Assembly (NCBI RefSeq): GCF_003865095.1
Contig: NZ_BHYK01000034.1
Span: 1-43,821 of the forward strand
Origin: Clostridium tagluense
GTDB lineage: Bacteria > Bacillota > Clostridia > Clostridiales > Clostridiaceae
Length of the DNA: 43,821 bases
Reading direction: 5' to 3'
Positions 26,433 through 36,393 of this stretch are shown piece after piece. A program made the translations under genes and the position numbers. How positions within the stretch are numbered: the stretch's first letter is position 1; every line of letters begins with the position of its first letter. The notes beneath the pieces were generated by a model. It did no database searches and was not told the DNA's origin. It saw nothing but the letters and a program-made list of their open reading frames with translations.

Positions 26433-29024
26433 TTACTCCTTTATAATTTTAATGAGCAAATCTCCTATGCCCACATTATATCCACTACAAGCATAGATTC
26501 CGTTTATGCAGTTATTATTAATATCTTTGCTGTTATTACAATTATTAGAAACAAGTACTAACGGAAGCTTATCTGGTTCTAAATACATTCTTCTCGCTAT
26601 GGTATTTACATTTTCAGAAAAATCATCAAAATAAGTTTTTATGATTGGGATTAATTCATACACTCTTTGTAGTGTTTTATTCTGCTTTGCAGAACTATCT
26701 CTTAGCACAAATATAATTTGTCCATTTATATTTTTAAAATCTTGTTGCCTTTCTATTATTTCGTTTAAGATATGTTCTGTGGGTTCTTTGCCTTCTTCTA
26801 TCCATATAATAATGCTTTTTTCATCTTTTATTAAATCAGAGGCATGGATTATATTTCTATTATTATCCCTAAGATTAAAATCTTCAAGCTCATAATTCTC
26901 TAACATGTCTGAAATTTTTGAATCTCTAAGGCTTATATTTATAGATTTTGTTTCCTTGTTTTTAACCTCAAAAGTATACTTGTTCACAAATATGCTTCCA
27001 TTAGGTAATCTGTTGGAGGTTAAAATTCTATAATGCCCAAAAGCAAGACTAATATTAGCTTTATTACCCGGCAGTATATTTTTACTTAAAACAAAGGTTC
27101 TATAGACCCCATTTTCTAATAATGCTATAGTCCAATTCTGATAGTACTTAAGCTCTATTTTATTGATATTATTAATTATAACTTGCGAATTTACTGAGCT
27201 ATATTTGTCATCTACCTTTATAAATCCTCTGTGATTTTCATTACAATATTTGTAATATTCTATAGATAAATCACTACTATTTATCCTAGCAGGTATACCT
27301 ATACTTCTGCATATAGCAACAAACAAAATCTTCTTAGCTATAATGCCTCCCCTTCCTATTTTAAGCACCTCTGCAGGTGTAGTATATAATTCTTCATAGT
27401 CATGATATAGGATTTCTGTTATATTTCCCTTAATATAATTCCATACATTGGTAGGATTTTTTATAAAGCCATCTTTTAAATTACTAGCAAAATAGTTAAT
27501 AATAAACTGCTTAAAATCCGTAATTTTTTCCTTGTATATTCTTGGACAAAGTACATAGTTAAAATATATTTCTTTAGGGTAATTTTTATCAAAACCATCA
27601 ATACTATTAATGTGGGAATTTAATATGCTGCATCTGCTGTCTACATAATCCTTCTTTGATAAACACATTAATAAATCTATCCTCTTTTTTAAGTCCTCAT
27701 CATTATGATTACAATTTAAAAATTGTAATATTTCAGTATAGTTTCCCATAGCAGTTAATAGTATGTTTCTAATTTGACAATCATACTTACCTAAATATTC
27801 AATTTTATCTATGGCGTCCACTATTTTATTGTTCTTTTCTTCTCTAGCTCTATTGCAATATTCAAATCTCTTTTTTGCTTTGTCTTTTTCTTCTTCTGTT
27901 ATGTTGTAGGTCAATGGCCTTTTATCAACTGGAGGTACTATATGAATCTGTTCTACTCCAATTTTTTCTTCATAATCTACGGCATCATCAATGTTAAATA
28001 TAATTTCCGTGGAAACTTTTGTATCAACCATTTTACATATAAACCTACCACTTTTCACCACATTAATAGCTATGGTTCCAAGTCCAATATTTATGTGGGC
28101 TAAGCCCTTTTCATCTGTGTACAATATTGCTACAGGTACTAATTCAGAATAATTAAGTATTTCAAATCTCACTATGGCTTTTTCTACAGGCATATTTTTT
28201 GAATTTAGAACCTTAACATAAAAAACTTTTGAATCAGCATATTTACTAATATTATTAATAGTTGTTACTGCATTATTCTTTGATATTATATCCTCATTTT
28301 TGTAGTAATCAGAAAATGCTCTGCTGTGAATAACCATGGCTCTAGCTGCTGCTGAGGTAAACCACCCTTTGTCTAACACAGGTTCTGGCTCGCATGCTCC
28401 GAGATAACGCCATCTTCCATCACACCATACCTCTACCCAAGCATGATTGTCATCACAATGAGCCCATCTTGGGGTGTATATCTGCCTTGCTGGTATTCCC
28501 ACGCTTCTAAGGGCGGTAACTGTAAACGTAGATTCTTCTCCACACCTTCCATATGAACATTTTAATACTGTGAGAGGTGAGGCTGTCCTTTCATCCGTTG
28601 ATTTATATGTTGCATTCTCAGCGCACCAATAGTTAACTTCTAAAACCGCCTCATACATGTTTTTATTTTCTAATCTATGATATATCATATCATAAAATGT
28701 TTTTCTACAGTCTTCTATATCCTCATTATTAATACGATAGTGAAGCACATAATTCAAAAAAATATCTTCAGGAATTTTAACAGCCCAAGGAGTATTTCCC
28801 CTTAAAAAAATAGCATGTTCAACATATTTGTAAAAAAGCTCAAAATCATAATTAGAGATGTCACTTAAAGGCATTTTAGAATATAAATATTCTATTAAAA
28901 ACCTTTCCTCCTCCTTACATAAGGAGAGCTTATAAATTATATCCTTTTTTTTATATCCAAATAAGTCTAATGCCTCTATAAATCTATGATTTACATATTG
29001 GTTTACCTCATCTGTATATTCCAT
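26433..29024 (-). CDS. Large transglutaminase-like protein with C-terminal thioredoxin-like region
   Basis: 863 residues from ATG 29024 (AAAGGAGA just upstream; an in-frame start at 29072 is less likely). A transglutaminase core spans about 110-220, with catalytic Cys161 in SYGRCGEEST and His194 in DDNHAWVEVW. The usual Asp position reads LGACEPEPVLDKGW, so the third residue differs from the common VDPT pattern. Next is a carboxypeptidase-regulatory-like beta domain (about 265-355). A second transglutaminase-like segment (about 520-640, GIPARINSSD, ENHRGFIKVDD) seems to lack the Cys. A C-terminal ~120-residue region (IIWIEEGKEPTEH..., LPLVLVSN) resembles a thioredoxin/peroxiredoxin-like fold. 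No signal peptide. It probably acts as a peptidase-like or protein-modifying enzyme; substrate unknown. cutC lies upstream, 61 bases away. Confidence 0.8.
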   Translation of the reverse strand: MEYTDEVNQYVNHRFIEALDLFGYKKKDIIYKLSLCKEEERFLIEYLYSKMPLSDISNYDFELFYKYVEHAIFLRGNTPWAVKIPEDIFLNYVLHYRINNEDIEDCRKTFYDMIYHRLENKNMYEAVLEVNYWCAENATYKSTDERTASPLTVLKCSYGRCGEESTFTVTALRSVGIPARQIYTPRWAHCDDNHAWVEVWCDGRWRYLGACEPEPVLDKGWFTSAAARAMVIHSRAFSDYYKNEDIISKNNAVTTINNISKYADSKVFYVKVLNSKNMPVEKAIVRFEILNYSELVPVAILYTDEKGLAHINIGLGTIAINVVKSGRFICKMVDTKVSTEIIFNIDDAVDYEEKIGVEQIHIVPPVDKRPLTYNITEEEKDKAKKRFEYCNRAREEKNNKIVDAIDKIEYLGKYDCQIRNILLTAMGNYTEILQFLNCNHNDEDLKKRIDLLMCLSKKDYVDSRCSILNSHINSIDGFDKNYPKEIYFNYVLCPRIYKEKITDFKQFIINYFASNLKDGFIKNPTNVWNYIKGNITEILYHDYEELYTTPAEVLKIGRGGIIAKKILFVAICRSIGIPARINSSDLSIEYYKYCNENHRGFIKVDDKYSSVNSQVIINNINKIELKYYQNWTIALLENGVYRTFVLSKNILPGNKANISLAFGHYRILTSNRLPNGSIFVNKYTFEVKNKETKSINISLRDSKISDMLENYELEDFNLRDNNRNIIHASDLIKDEKSIIIWIEEGKEPTEHILNEIIERQQDFKNINGQIIFVLRDSSAKQNKTLQRVYELIPIIKTYFDDFSENVNTIARRMYLEPDKLPLVLVSNNCNNSKDINNNCINGIYACSGYNVGIGDLLIKIIKE

Positions 29025-29085
29025 ATTCCATCTCCTTTTACACATTCTATCGCTAATCCTATACTCATTCACTTGTCCATTTTAT

Positions 29086-29829
29086 CTAAAGCTTTTCTAA
29101 AATTTCTCTGATTTTTGCTATTTCTTCACTTTGAGTTCTTAGAATAACATATTCACTAAGTATAGGAAATCCCATACTTATATCTTCTTTTCTATATTCC
29201 ATATAACTTTCAACTTCCATCTTTCCAGAAGTATGTACTGCATAGGATTTAGTGTATTTTATTACGTCTTCTACATTACCTGAATTTATACCACTTCCTA
29301 TGAGAATTTCAATCTTGTCTTCTGATTTTTCTACCAACTCTTTTAAAACTTCTCTACCTTCCGTACATTTATTTTTCTGACCTGAGGTCAAAATAGACCT
29401 AATTCCTAATTTTTTTGCCTCTTCTAAGGTAGTAAAAGGATTTCTGCAAACATCAAAGGCGCGATGAAGAGTTATATGCATTCCTTCTGCCAAAGCTATA
29501 AGCTCTTTCATTCTTTCTATCTCCAAGGTTCCATCTGGTTTTAACATTCCTATGGCTACTCCGCTGGCACCAGCTTTTTTAAAGATTTTGATATCTCTTT
29601 TCATTATCTCAAATTCATTTTCTGTATAACAAAAATCACCATATCTAGGCCTAATTAAAATATTCATTTTTATATTTGTTTTTTCTTTTATTAACTTGAA
29701 TAGGTTTATATTAGGTGTAGTACCCCCAATAATTAGAGCGCTACAAAGTTCCAGACGATTTGCTCCACCTTTTACCGCTTCCATAGCTGACTCTACTGAA
29801 TCCACACAGACTTCTAAAATAAATGACAT
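29086..29829 (-). CDS. cutC: CutC family protein
   Basis: 247 residues, full length for CutC. Family signatures: LEVCVDSVESAMEAVKGGAN, RLELCSALIIGGTTPN, IRPRYGDFCYTENE, LHRAFDVCRNP and ILTSGQKN. CutC is a TIM-barrel protein linked to copper handling; its biochemical activity is unresolved. The RBS (AAAAGGAG) lies within the last codons of a 50-residue ORF immediately upstream, suggesting coupled translation. Confidence 0.92.
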   Translation of the reverse strand: MSFILEVCVDSVESAMEAVKGGANRLELCSALIIGGTTPNINLFKLIKEKTNIKMNILIRPRYGDFCYTENEFEIMKRDIKIFKKAGASGVAIGMLKPDGTLEIERMKELIALAEGMHITLHRAFDVCRNPFTTLEEAKKLGIRSILTSGQKNKCTEGREVLKELVEKSEDKIEILIGSGINSGNVEDVIKYTKSYAVHTSGKMEVESYMEYRKEDISMGFPILSEYVILRTQSEEIAKIREILEKL

Positions 29830-29835
29830 AGTATT

Positions 29836-29988
29836 CTACTCCTTTTGCAAATAAGTGATACCTAGAGGCTTTCCACTGCTTGCCACAGTATAAAAAGCAT
29901 CCATTCCACTCTTTACTATACACTTTTTTTCAAAAATCTCTACCTCAAAACCTATCTCGTCCCATAAAATTATTATATTTTCTGCCAT
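29836..29988 (-). CDS. Small ORF upstream of cutC, 50 residues
   Basis: An ORF whose end supplies the ribosome binding site of cutC and stops six bases before its start. The product is MAENIIILWDEIGFEVEIFE followed by KKCIVKSGMDAFYTVASSG. It has coding-like composition but no recognised family, and its own ATG lacks a clear Shine-Dalgarno sequence. It may be a genuine small protein coupled to cutC or a decayed remnant. Confidence 0.45.
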   Translation of the reverse strand: MAENIIILWDEIGFEVEIFEKKCIVKSGMDAFYTVASSGKPLGITYLQKE

Positions 29989-30083
29989 GGTAACAGATTA
30001 ACTTTATTTGAACAATAATTTTCTTTATTCTGGTTATACTAAATTTGTAATAAAAACTATATAACTTACAAGGAGGATTTCTA

Positions 30084-30653
30084 ATGAAAGCCAAAAATAT
30101 ATTATTAACATTATCCCTATCAACTGTATTGTTTGTTGGGTGTGCTAAAACTCCTGTAAAAACACCGCAGGTAACATCACCACAAACAAAACCATCAGTA
30201 ACAACCCCAAATGTAGTAACCACAGCTTCAATAGTAGATAACGCCGCTGCCTTTGAAAATGCAATAAGTAGCAAAGGTACATGGATTATTGCAATAACAA
30301 AAGATTTAGCCATTAATAAGGATCTTGTGATTGAAGGTGAGTTTAAAAACGGCAAAAAAGATACAGCTGGCAAGGACATTATACAACGTAAAATAGCTCT
30401 ATATGCACAAGATCAAAATAAAACCATAACTGCTAGATACACTTTGACTGCGCCAAAATTAACTTTTAAAAGTCCTATGGGCAGTATAGAACATGGAACT
30501 TTCAAAGGGGATCTCTATGTTTCAGCAAGCAATTTTAAGTTAATAGACGCTACAGTTGATGGAAATATATATTTTACTACGGCTGAATCTAAATCCACAT
30601 TCAAAATAGATGCTACAAGTAAAGTCACTGGAAAACAGGAAATGAAAAAATAG
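30084..30653 (+). CDS. Putative lipoprotein with beta-helix-like C-terminus
   Basis: 189 residues. An N-terminal signal with lipobox LFVGC (Cys20) marks it as a membrane-anchored lipoprotein outside the cell. A Pro/Thr/Gln-rich linker (about 22-48) follows. The C-terminal ~130 residues are built of short beta strands in regular steps (SPMGSIEHGTFKGDLYVSAS, FKLIDATVDGNIYF), like a right-handed beta-helix. Role unknown. AGGAGG upstream of the ATG, and a perfect terminator after the stop. Transcribed divergently from the cutC unit. Confidence 0.8.
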   Translation: MKAKNILLTLSLSTVLFVGCAKTPVKTPQVTSPQTKPSVTTPNVVTTASIVDNAAAFENAISSKGTWIIAITKDLAINKDLVIEGEFKNGKKDTAGKDIIQRKIALYAQDQNKTITARYTLTAPKLTFKSPMGSIEHGTFKGDLYVSASNFKLIDATVDGNIYFTTAESKSTFKIDATSKVTGKQEMKK

Positions 30654-30662
30654 CATAATATA

Positions 30663-30710
30663 CAATAAAAAATCAGTTAGTCATTGGATTGGTCAACTGA
30701 TTTTTTATTG
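30663..30710 (+). terminator. Terminator of the lipoprotein gene
   Basis: CAATAAAAAATCAGTT pairs perfectly (16 bases) with AACTGATTTTTTATTG around a 16-base loop, giving a T-rich 3' side. It is symmetrical enough to act in both directions. Confidence 0.85.
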
Positions 30711-30791
30711 TATTTAATTATGTGATTATTTCTTCAAAGATGCTATGAACTTACGTTGGATTACTGTTTATAAAGATTTATAAACCACGTA

Positions 30792-30828
30792 AAAAGCCCA
30801 GCAAAACTTTAAGTTTCGCTGGACTTTT
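30792..30828 (-). terminator. Terminator of the second chemoreceptor gene
   Basis: On the minus strand AAAAGTCCAGCGAAACTT pairs with AAGTTTTGCTGGGCTTTT (a few mismatches), followed by T. It lies 60 bases after the chemoreceptor stop. Confidence 0.75.
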
Positions 30829-30889
30829 ATCTACACCTTATAGAGTTTTAGTTCTACTCCTTGATTCGTCTTTGTCTCTTTGACTAAAA

Positions 30890-32566
30890 CTATATCTTAA
30901 ACTCTTTCACCATTTCATCAAGCTTTTGTGAAAATTCAGATTGACTTTTCGCAATCAAAGCTACTTGTTCTATAGCTTTCGTAGTTTCATCCATACTCTC
31001 TTTTATTGTTTCAGCCTGTTCATTGGATTTTTGCGAAGATTGTGCCATGATCTGCACTGCTTCACTTACTTGACCTACTGTGGCCGTAATCTGTTCTGAC
31101 ATAGTAGCAATTTCCTCTGATGTTTTGCTTACAAAATCAGAATCATTATAATACTGATTTCCTGCTTCTCCATACGCATCAAATTGTTCCTGAATATCTT
31201 TATTAATGAATTGTAATATATCACTACCAGTATCAGTACTACTTTTAAATGCATCCTGAACCCTTATAATTGTATCTTGAATACTTATTACTGCCTGTGA
31301 AGATTGTTCTGCAAGTTTTCTAACCTCATCAGCTACTACTGCAAAGCCCCTTCCTTGCTCACCAGCCCTTGCTGCTTCTATAGCAGCATTTAATGCAAGT
31401 AAGTTAGTCTGTTCTGCAATACTTGCTATAGTGTCCGCCATAACCTTAATACTATCTACTACCTTACCATCTTCAATGGCTTTTAACATCTTATCTTGTT
31501 TTTCAGCGTATAGTTCTTGTGTATCTTCTATAGCTTTTCCGCTACTCTTTTTAACTTCTGTAGCCCTTTCTTTTGCTCCATTTGCATTATTACTTCCTTG
31601 CATCGCCTTTTGTGAAAGCTCATTAATGCTTGCGTCCACTTCCTCTACGGATGCGCTTATTTCCTCAGTTGCTGAACTTGATTCCTGAATTTCATTTGCA
31701 ATATTCTTAACAGCACTATCTATTGTTACAATTGTTGATGTTAATTCCTGCATTGTTGCTGAAAGTTCTTCAGATGATCCCCTAAGATTCTGCGAATTAT
31801 CCATAATTCCTTTTATCAAAGAAGAAACTCCAGTTTGCATATTGCGTATTGAATTTGCTATTTTGCCCATCTCATCTTGTCGTTTTATAAGTTCGCTAAT
31901 TTCATCGCTATCAGTTAAATCAAATTTGCCTATTTTATCAAGTCCAACTACCATTTTATTGATTGGAGAGAGCGCTTTACCAAAAATAAGCATAAGTAGA
32001 ACGCTAATTACTATAAGTGAAATAATTAGTAATATGAATTGAATAACTAGTATTTTATTTACAACCTCCGTTATACCTTTTTCCGGTATACCAATATCAA
32101 GTGCTCCGATTAGTGTTTTATTTGCATATATTGGCACCATAATGTCATATGTCCAATATTTTTGAACATCTGCATAAAACCTAGATGTTTTTATATTTCC
32201 ATTTTTTGCTCCGTCTATTGTATAATCATCATCATAAACCTTTCCTATTTTCATCTTATCACTATGAGCTATGGCTTTAGCATTAGTATCTATTATAACC
32301 GCATATGTAATATTACTCTGCTTTGATTTGTTAACAACAAAACTTTGTAAGGCTTCAATATTAATATCTTTTGTGTTTAGTATATTATTTACCTCATAGG
32401 AAATTTCTTTTGTAGTTTCTAATGATTTACTTAATAAAACAGTTTTCATCTCATTTTTTATGAGAAAGCTTACAATAAATGTACTTAATACTAACACTGT
32501 TAAAAAAATAGCTAAGGTTATAAAAACTAACTTTCCCTTTAATGTCTTTGATTTTTTATTTTTCAT
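30890..32566 (-). CDS. Methyl-accepting chemotaxis protein with single-Cache-type sensor
   Basis: 558 residues from ATG 32566, which has AAAAGGAGG six bases upstream. Membrane helix 1 is at about 13-36. A compact periplasm-side sensor (about 40-165) contains [20 protein letters not shown] and [20 protein letters not shown], the strands of an sCache/PAS-like fold. Helix 2 is at about 172-195, then HAMP and a methyl-accepting domain with tip [20 protein letters not shown]. It signals to CheA. No C-terminal CheR pentapeptide. The unusual segment near [18 protein letters not shown] matches the same position in the 710-residue receptor, so the two belong to one clostridial receptor class. Confidence 0.93.
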   Translation of the reverse strand: MKNKKSKTLKGKLVFITLAIFLTVLVLSTFIVSFLIKNEMKTVLLSKSLETTKEISYEVNNILNTKDINIEALQSFVVNKSKQSNITYAVIIDTNAKAIAHSDKMKIGKVYDDDYTIDGAKNGNIKTSRFYADVQKYWTYDIMVPIYANKTLIGALDIGIPEKGITEVVNKILVIQFILLIISLIVISVLLMLIFGKALSPINKMVVGLDKIGKFDLTDSDEISELIKRQDEMGKIANSIRNMQTGVSSLIKGIMDNSQNLRGSSEELSATMQELTSTIVTIDSAVKNIANEIQESSSATEEISASVEEVDASINELSQKAMQGSNNANGAKERATEVKKSSGKAIEDTQELYAEKQDKMLKAIEDGKVVDSIKVMADTIASIAEQTNLLALNAAIEAARAGEQGRGFAVVADEVRKLAEQSSQAVISIQDTIIRVQDAFKSSTDTGSDILQFINKDIQEQFDAYGEAGNQYYNDSDFVSKTSEEIATMSEQITATVGQVSEAVQIMAQSSQKSNEQAETIKESMDETTKAIEQVALIAKSQSEFSQKLDEMVKEFKI

Positions 32567-32788
32567 TTGTATCCTCCTTTTAATATAATGAACTTGAATC
32601 AAACTACAATATCTTTCTCAGTTTTTCTAATATTTAATTTATAATTTTAATGTAATAATATCATATTTTAGAAAACTTTACTATCATAGCATATAATATG
32701 TTGTACCATGTCAATATATTTCGAAAAGCTCTTATTTTCAACAAATTTTTTCACAACTCCCAGCTTGTTTTTTGTAATCTAAAATAAT

Positions 32789-32858
32789 AAAGACCAGCAC
32801 ATCAAAATCAATGTTAATATTTTTCAATATCAACATTGATTTTTAAAGTACTGGTCTT
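32789..32858 (-). terminator. Long hairpin after the CAX antiporter gene
   Basis: AAAGACCAG pairs with CTGGTCTT, and an inner arm TCAAAATCAATGTT/AACATTGATTTT extends it to a stem of about 30 pairs with small internal loops. The minus strand continues into TTTATTATTTT. It terminates the antiporter gene. Apart from it, the 390-base gap 32567-32956 holds nothing I can identify. Confidence 0.7.
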
Positions 32859-32956
32859 ATTTACAATCATAAGTGTTACATATAGATATTAGTCTATATC
32901 TTTTATTTAAAGTCTGCACTCTTAGGGTTTTTGTGAGTAAGTCCTAACTGAACTTG

Positions 32957-34000
32957 CTAAAGTATTAAAAAACATATAGCGATAATTATATAAACTGCTA
33001 TAAGTTGAACTCCTTCAAGCCAATTTGATTCACCATCGCTAGCAACTCTATTTGCTATAATCACTGATACTATTAGTGCCACTAGCTCAAACTCGTTAAA
33101 AATAATACTCATAGGCTTAAATAACAAACTTAAAAAAATCAATATTGGAGCAACAAATAATATTATTTGTAAACTTGAACCTATTGCAATTTCTACTGCT
33201 ACATCCATTTTGTTTTTTAGTGCCATTATAACTGCCGTACTATGTTCTGCAGCATTTCCTATTATAGGTATAATAATTATTCCTACAAAAAAACTACTAA
33301 AGCCTATAGCTTTCGTCATTGCTTCTACTGATCCAACTAAAAATTCACTCTCAATAGCTATACATAGCGTTGCAATTATAAGAACTAAAATAGATTTTTT
33401 CAAACTCCACTTTGATTGAACCTCGCCTTTATGCTCAGATCCATATATATCTTTGTGAGTAAAAAATGAAAAGTACAATCCCAAAATATATATAAGGAAC
33501 ATAATTAGAGCTACAGCTATACTTAAACTCTCATATTTTGAAGTCAATAAATCAACCTTAACTGTATGAGTAAATATTGCTGGTATACTTAGACCTATTA
33601 CTGAAAATAAAAGCATACTAGAAGAAACTTCAACAGCTTTTTTGTTAAAACTTTGTGTCTTAAATTTGCAACCACCAAAAATCATACTTGCCCCTAACAC
33701 AAGTAATATATTTCCTATTACAGACCCAACAATTGATGCTTTAACTACTTCGAACAAGCCTTCTTTAAGAGCAAAGAAAGCTATTATTAATTCGGTAGCA
33801 TTTCCAAATGTGGCATTTAAAAATCCGCCTATCCTAGGCCCTGAATACACTGATATTTCTTCTGTAGCTTCCCCCATGAGTCCCGCCAAAGGTATAATTG
33901 CAAGAGCCGACGTAACAAAAACTAAAGTAGGACTTAAATGCATAAATTCAAACACTATACTAACTGGTATTAGTATTAATAAATATCTAAGATACTTCAT
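32957..34000 (-). CDS. CAX-family calcium/cation-proton antiporter
   Basis: 347 residues and about 11 helices. The two inverted alpha-repeats of the CaCA superfamily are evident: GGFLNATFGNATELIIAFFA in the first half and GNAAEHSTAVIMALKNK in the second. The Glu of each GNA(T/A)E motif carries the cation. It exports Ca2+ (or Mn2+/Na+) in exchange for protons at the plasma membrane. Length agrees with bacterial ChaA/CAX proteins. Monocistronic. Confidence 0.92.
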   Translation of the reverse strand: MKYLRYLLILIPVSIVFEFMHLSPTLVFVTSALAIIPLAGLMGEATEEISVYSGPRIGGFLNATFGNATELIIAFFALKEGLFEVVKASIVGSVIGNILLVLGASMIFGGCKFKTQSFNKKAVEVSSSMLLFSVIGLSIPAIFTHTVKVDLLTSKYESLSIAVALIMFLIYILGLYFSFFTHKDIYGSEHKGEVQSKWSLKKSILVLIIATLCIAIESEFLVGSVEAMTKAIGFSSFFVGIIIIPIIGNAAEHSTAVIMALKNKMDVAVEIAIGSSLQIILFVAPILIFLSLLFKPMSIIFNEFELVALIVSVIIANRVASDGESNWLEGVQLIAVYIIIAICFLIL

Positions 34001-34093
34001 AATCCTTTACTGCCATGAAAATTTATTTTTTCTAGCAGTTTTTCACCCCTATCATATAAATTTTAAAAATGAAACCATTATTAATCAAACAAT

Positions 34094-34156
34094 TATACCA
34101 TAATATAGTTTGAAATTACTCCAAATTGCATAGTCAGTTACAGGATGACCAATTTT
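34094..34156 (-). pseudogene. Fragment of a DHA2-type MFS transporter gene
   Basis: Read on the minus strand, 21 codons give KIGHPVTDYAIWSNFKLYYG, closely matching KIGHNVTDYVIGRNDAFIYG in the intact MFS gene (bases 35040-35102). Bases agree at roughly three quarters of positions, including long exact runs. A stop lies just upstream and the frame shifts at the boundary, so it is a decayed relic. The gap 34001-34316 otherwise has only the leader of the next gene. Confidence 0.6.
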
Positions 34157-34316
34157 TCTTCACTTATTTTAATTATTGTAACTAAAGAATGTATATCCTA
34201 TTAGTTAAATATGTATTAACTTTCATGAATAAGTCTTGTAAAAACTCATTAAATGGAGCATGCTGTATATTATAAGACGCACAAGCATTAAATACTTTCA
34301 TAAAGGAGCGTTGCTT

Positions 34317-34826
34317 ATGTTTGGTTATATCCTTATTTTTTTCGCTAAAATAATTGAGGTTTCTTTAACCACGGTTAGAGTAGTACTAATAACTAGAGGC
34401 GAAAAATTTTATGGAGCTATTATTGGTTTTTTTGAAGTACTTATATGGTTATATGTAATTAGTACTGTACTTGTTGGAATAAGTAAAGAACCATTTAAAA
34501 TGGTAATTTATGCATTAGGATTCTCTTGTGGAAATTATATTGGATGTATTTTAGAAGATAAACTAGCACTAGGACTCATGACAATAAATGCAATAGTATC
34601 TGAAAAAGATGGCCATGCCTTGGCTAAAATATTGAGAGCAGAAAATGTAGGTGTTACTATTATTGATGCAGAAGGATTAAAAGAAGATAAGAAAATGCTT
34701 ATCTTGCATGTTAAAAGAAAAAGAAAATCTCAAATATTAAAAATAATACACAATTCTCATATAAAGGCTGTAATCTCACTAATGGATACTAAAACTATAT
34801 ATGGTGGTTATGGTATTAAAAAATAA
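34317..34826 (+). CDS. DUF2179/DUF5698 membrane protein (UPF0316, YebE-like)
   Basis: 169 residues. Three N-terminal helices contain ILIFFAKIIEVSLTTVRVVL and YALGFSCGNYIGCILEDKLALG, followed by a cytoplasmic ~80-residue DUF2179-type domain (GHALAKILRAENVGVTIIDA, KMLILHVKRKRKSQ). This is the UPF0316 family, of unknown function. I chose ATG 34317 because AAAGGAG is eight bases upstream; a CTG-type start at 34260 has none. A good terminator follows. Confidence 0.85.
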   Translation: MFGYILIFFAKIIEVSLTTVRVVLITRGEKFYGAIIGFFEVLIWLYVISTVLVGISKEPFKMVIYALGFSCGNYIGCILEDKLALGLMTINAIVSEKDGHALAKILRAENVGVTIIDAEGLKEDKKMLILHVKRKRKSQILKIIHNSHIKAVISLMDTKTIYGGYGIKK

Positions 34827-34839
34827 AAATTAAAAATAA

Positions 34840-34890
34840 GAGGCTGTCTCAAACTAGAAAGTAATTTATAGAATGAGACAGCTCTTTTTT
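34840..34890 (+). terminator. Terminator of the DUF2179 gene
   Basis: GAGGCTGTCTCA and TGAGACAGCTC form an 11-pair stem (one bulged G), followed by six T. It lies between convergent genes. Confidence 0.85.
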
Positions 34891-34931
34891 ATGAATTATA
34901 TGCGGTATACTTCCACAGTATTTTCTTCCAT

Positions 34932-36374
34932 TTACTCTAATGAAACCTTTTTCAATTTAGCTTTACTTCTGTGTAATCTTAAAAAGGTTAAAATCGCTCC
35001 AATCATGCAAATAGCGGCGGCAGTTATATATACAGTTTTCATTCCATAAATAAATGCATCATTTCTCCCAATTACATAATCAGTTACATTATGACCAATT
35101 TTATAACTCATCCTGTTATACAAAATAGTAGTAGCTAAAGCTATCCCGCACACCATCCCTAAATTTCTCACAAGTGCATTCACACTTCCTGCAATACCTA
35201 GCTTATCCTTTGGTACTGTAGACATTACCAAAGAATTATTAGGTGACTGAAATAAACCATTTCCTATCGACATAGTTGCTATAAAAATCACCATGCTTAT
35301 TATTGAAGACTGCTCATTTAAAGTTGACATTAATAGTAGCCCCAAACTTGTAAGCACAAGCCCTATAAAAGTAAGAATTTCGGAACCTATTTTATCTGAC
35401 AAATGTCCACTAATTGGTGCCACTACTGACAAAATCAAGGGAAAAATCATAAGTATTAGTCCAGTAGATGCTGGTGAAAACTTAAGCACATCCTGAAGAT
35501 AAAAGGGCTGAATGATAATTGAACAAAAGATGGCTACAAAGGATATAAACCCACAAAATATACTTAGTGAAAACAATTTATTCTCAAAAATCTCCAGCTG
35601 TAATAAGGGATTTTCACGCACCTTTTCCACCTTAATAAATAAAATGAAAGAAATAATTGCTATTAAAAAGCCTAATAAAACTATTGGATTGGTAAACCCA
35701 GCCTCTTGTCCCTTACCTAGAGCTACAAATAGAGGAACTATAGCAAACATAAACAATAATGCTCCAAGACCATCTAATTTTACCTTCGCTGTTTTGTGAC
35801 CTTTAGGAAGTATCTTTAAACTATAAAATAGTGTTATTATACCTATTGGTACGTTTATTAAAAATATATATTCCCAACTGGTAGTGCTTACTATAAATCC
35901 TCCCAATGCTGGTCCTACCAATGCCCCCAATGCCACGAAGGTTCCTGTTATTCCTAGTGCTTTTCCTCTTTCATTTACTGGGAATACTTCAGTTATAATC
36001 CCTTGATTGTTGGCCATAGTACCCGCAGCTCCTATTCCCTGTATTACTCTTGCAAACACTAAAACTGGAAGAGAACTTGTTATTCCACAAAGTAAAGAGC
36101 CTAGTGTAAATAGTGCTAGTCCAAACTTAAATACCTTTGTTTTACCAACTACATCGCCCAATCTTCCAAAAACTAATATAGTTGCGGAAATTATAATTAA
36201 ATAACTTGTTACTACCAATTGAATATTCGCTGATGATACATTCAAAGCTTTAGCCATCACAGGTAAAGCTACATTTACAATACTACTATCTAAAGTACAC
36301 ATAAAAGTTACCATTACAACTATAAATAAAATTACCCATCTATTTTTATTATTACTATTATTTTTCAAACTCAT
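34932..36374 (-). CDS. DHA2-family MFS drug efflux transporter (EmrB/QacA type)
   Basis: 480 residues and 14 predicted helices. Signatures: helix 1 with DSSIVNVALP (the DHA2 motif D1), motif A GRLGDVVGKTKVF, and motif C ALGALVGPALGGFIVS. It exports lipophilic drugs or toxic compounds using proton force. It is second in an operon with a MarR regulator 19 bases upstream, and AAAAGGAGA precedes its ATG. A decayed fragment of a similar gene lies at 34094-34156. Confidence 0.93.
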   Translation of the reverse strand: MSLKNNSNNKNRWVILFIVVMVTFMCTLDSSIVNVALPVMAKALNVSSANIQLVVTSYLIIISATILVFGRLGDVVGKTKVFKFGLALFTLGSLLCGITSSLPVLVFARVIQGIGAAGTMANNQGIITEVFPVNERGKALGITGTFVALGALVGPALGGFIVSTTSWEYIFLINVPIGIITLFYSLKILPKGHKTAKVKLDGLGALLFMFAIVPLFVALGKGQEAGFTNPIVLLGFLIAIISFILFIKVEKVRENPLLQLEIFENKLFSLSIFCGFISFVAIFCSIIIQPFYLQDVLKFSPASTGLILMIFPLILSVVAPISGHLSDKIGSEILTFIGLVLTSLGLLLMSTLNEQSSIISMVIFIATMSIGNGLFQSPNNSLVMSTVPKDKLGIAGSVNALVRNLGMVCGIALATTILYNRMSYKIGHNVTDYVIGRNDAFIYGMKTVYITAAAICMIGAILTFLRLHRSKAKLKKVSLE

Positions 36375-36393
36375 CTCTATTCTCCTTTTATCC

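Noticed and set aside
29945-30379. 144-codon minus-strand ORF over the lipoprotein gene
   Set aside because: It is the shadow of a lipoprotein gene with signal peptide, lipobox, AGGAGG and terminator on the other strand.
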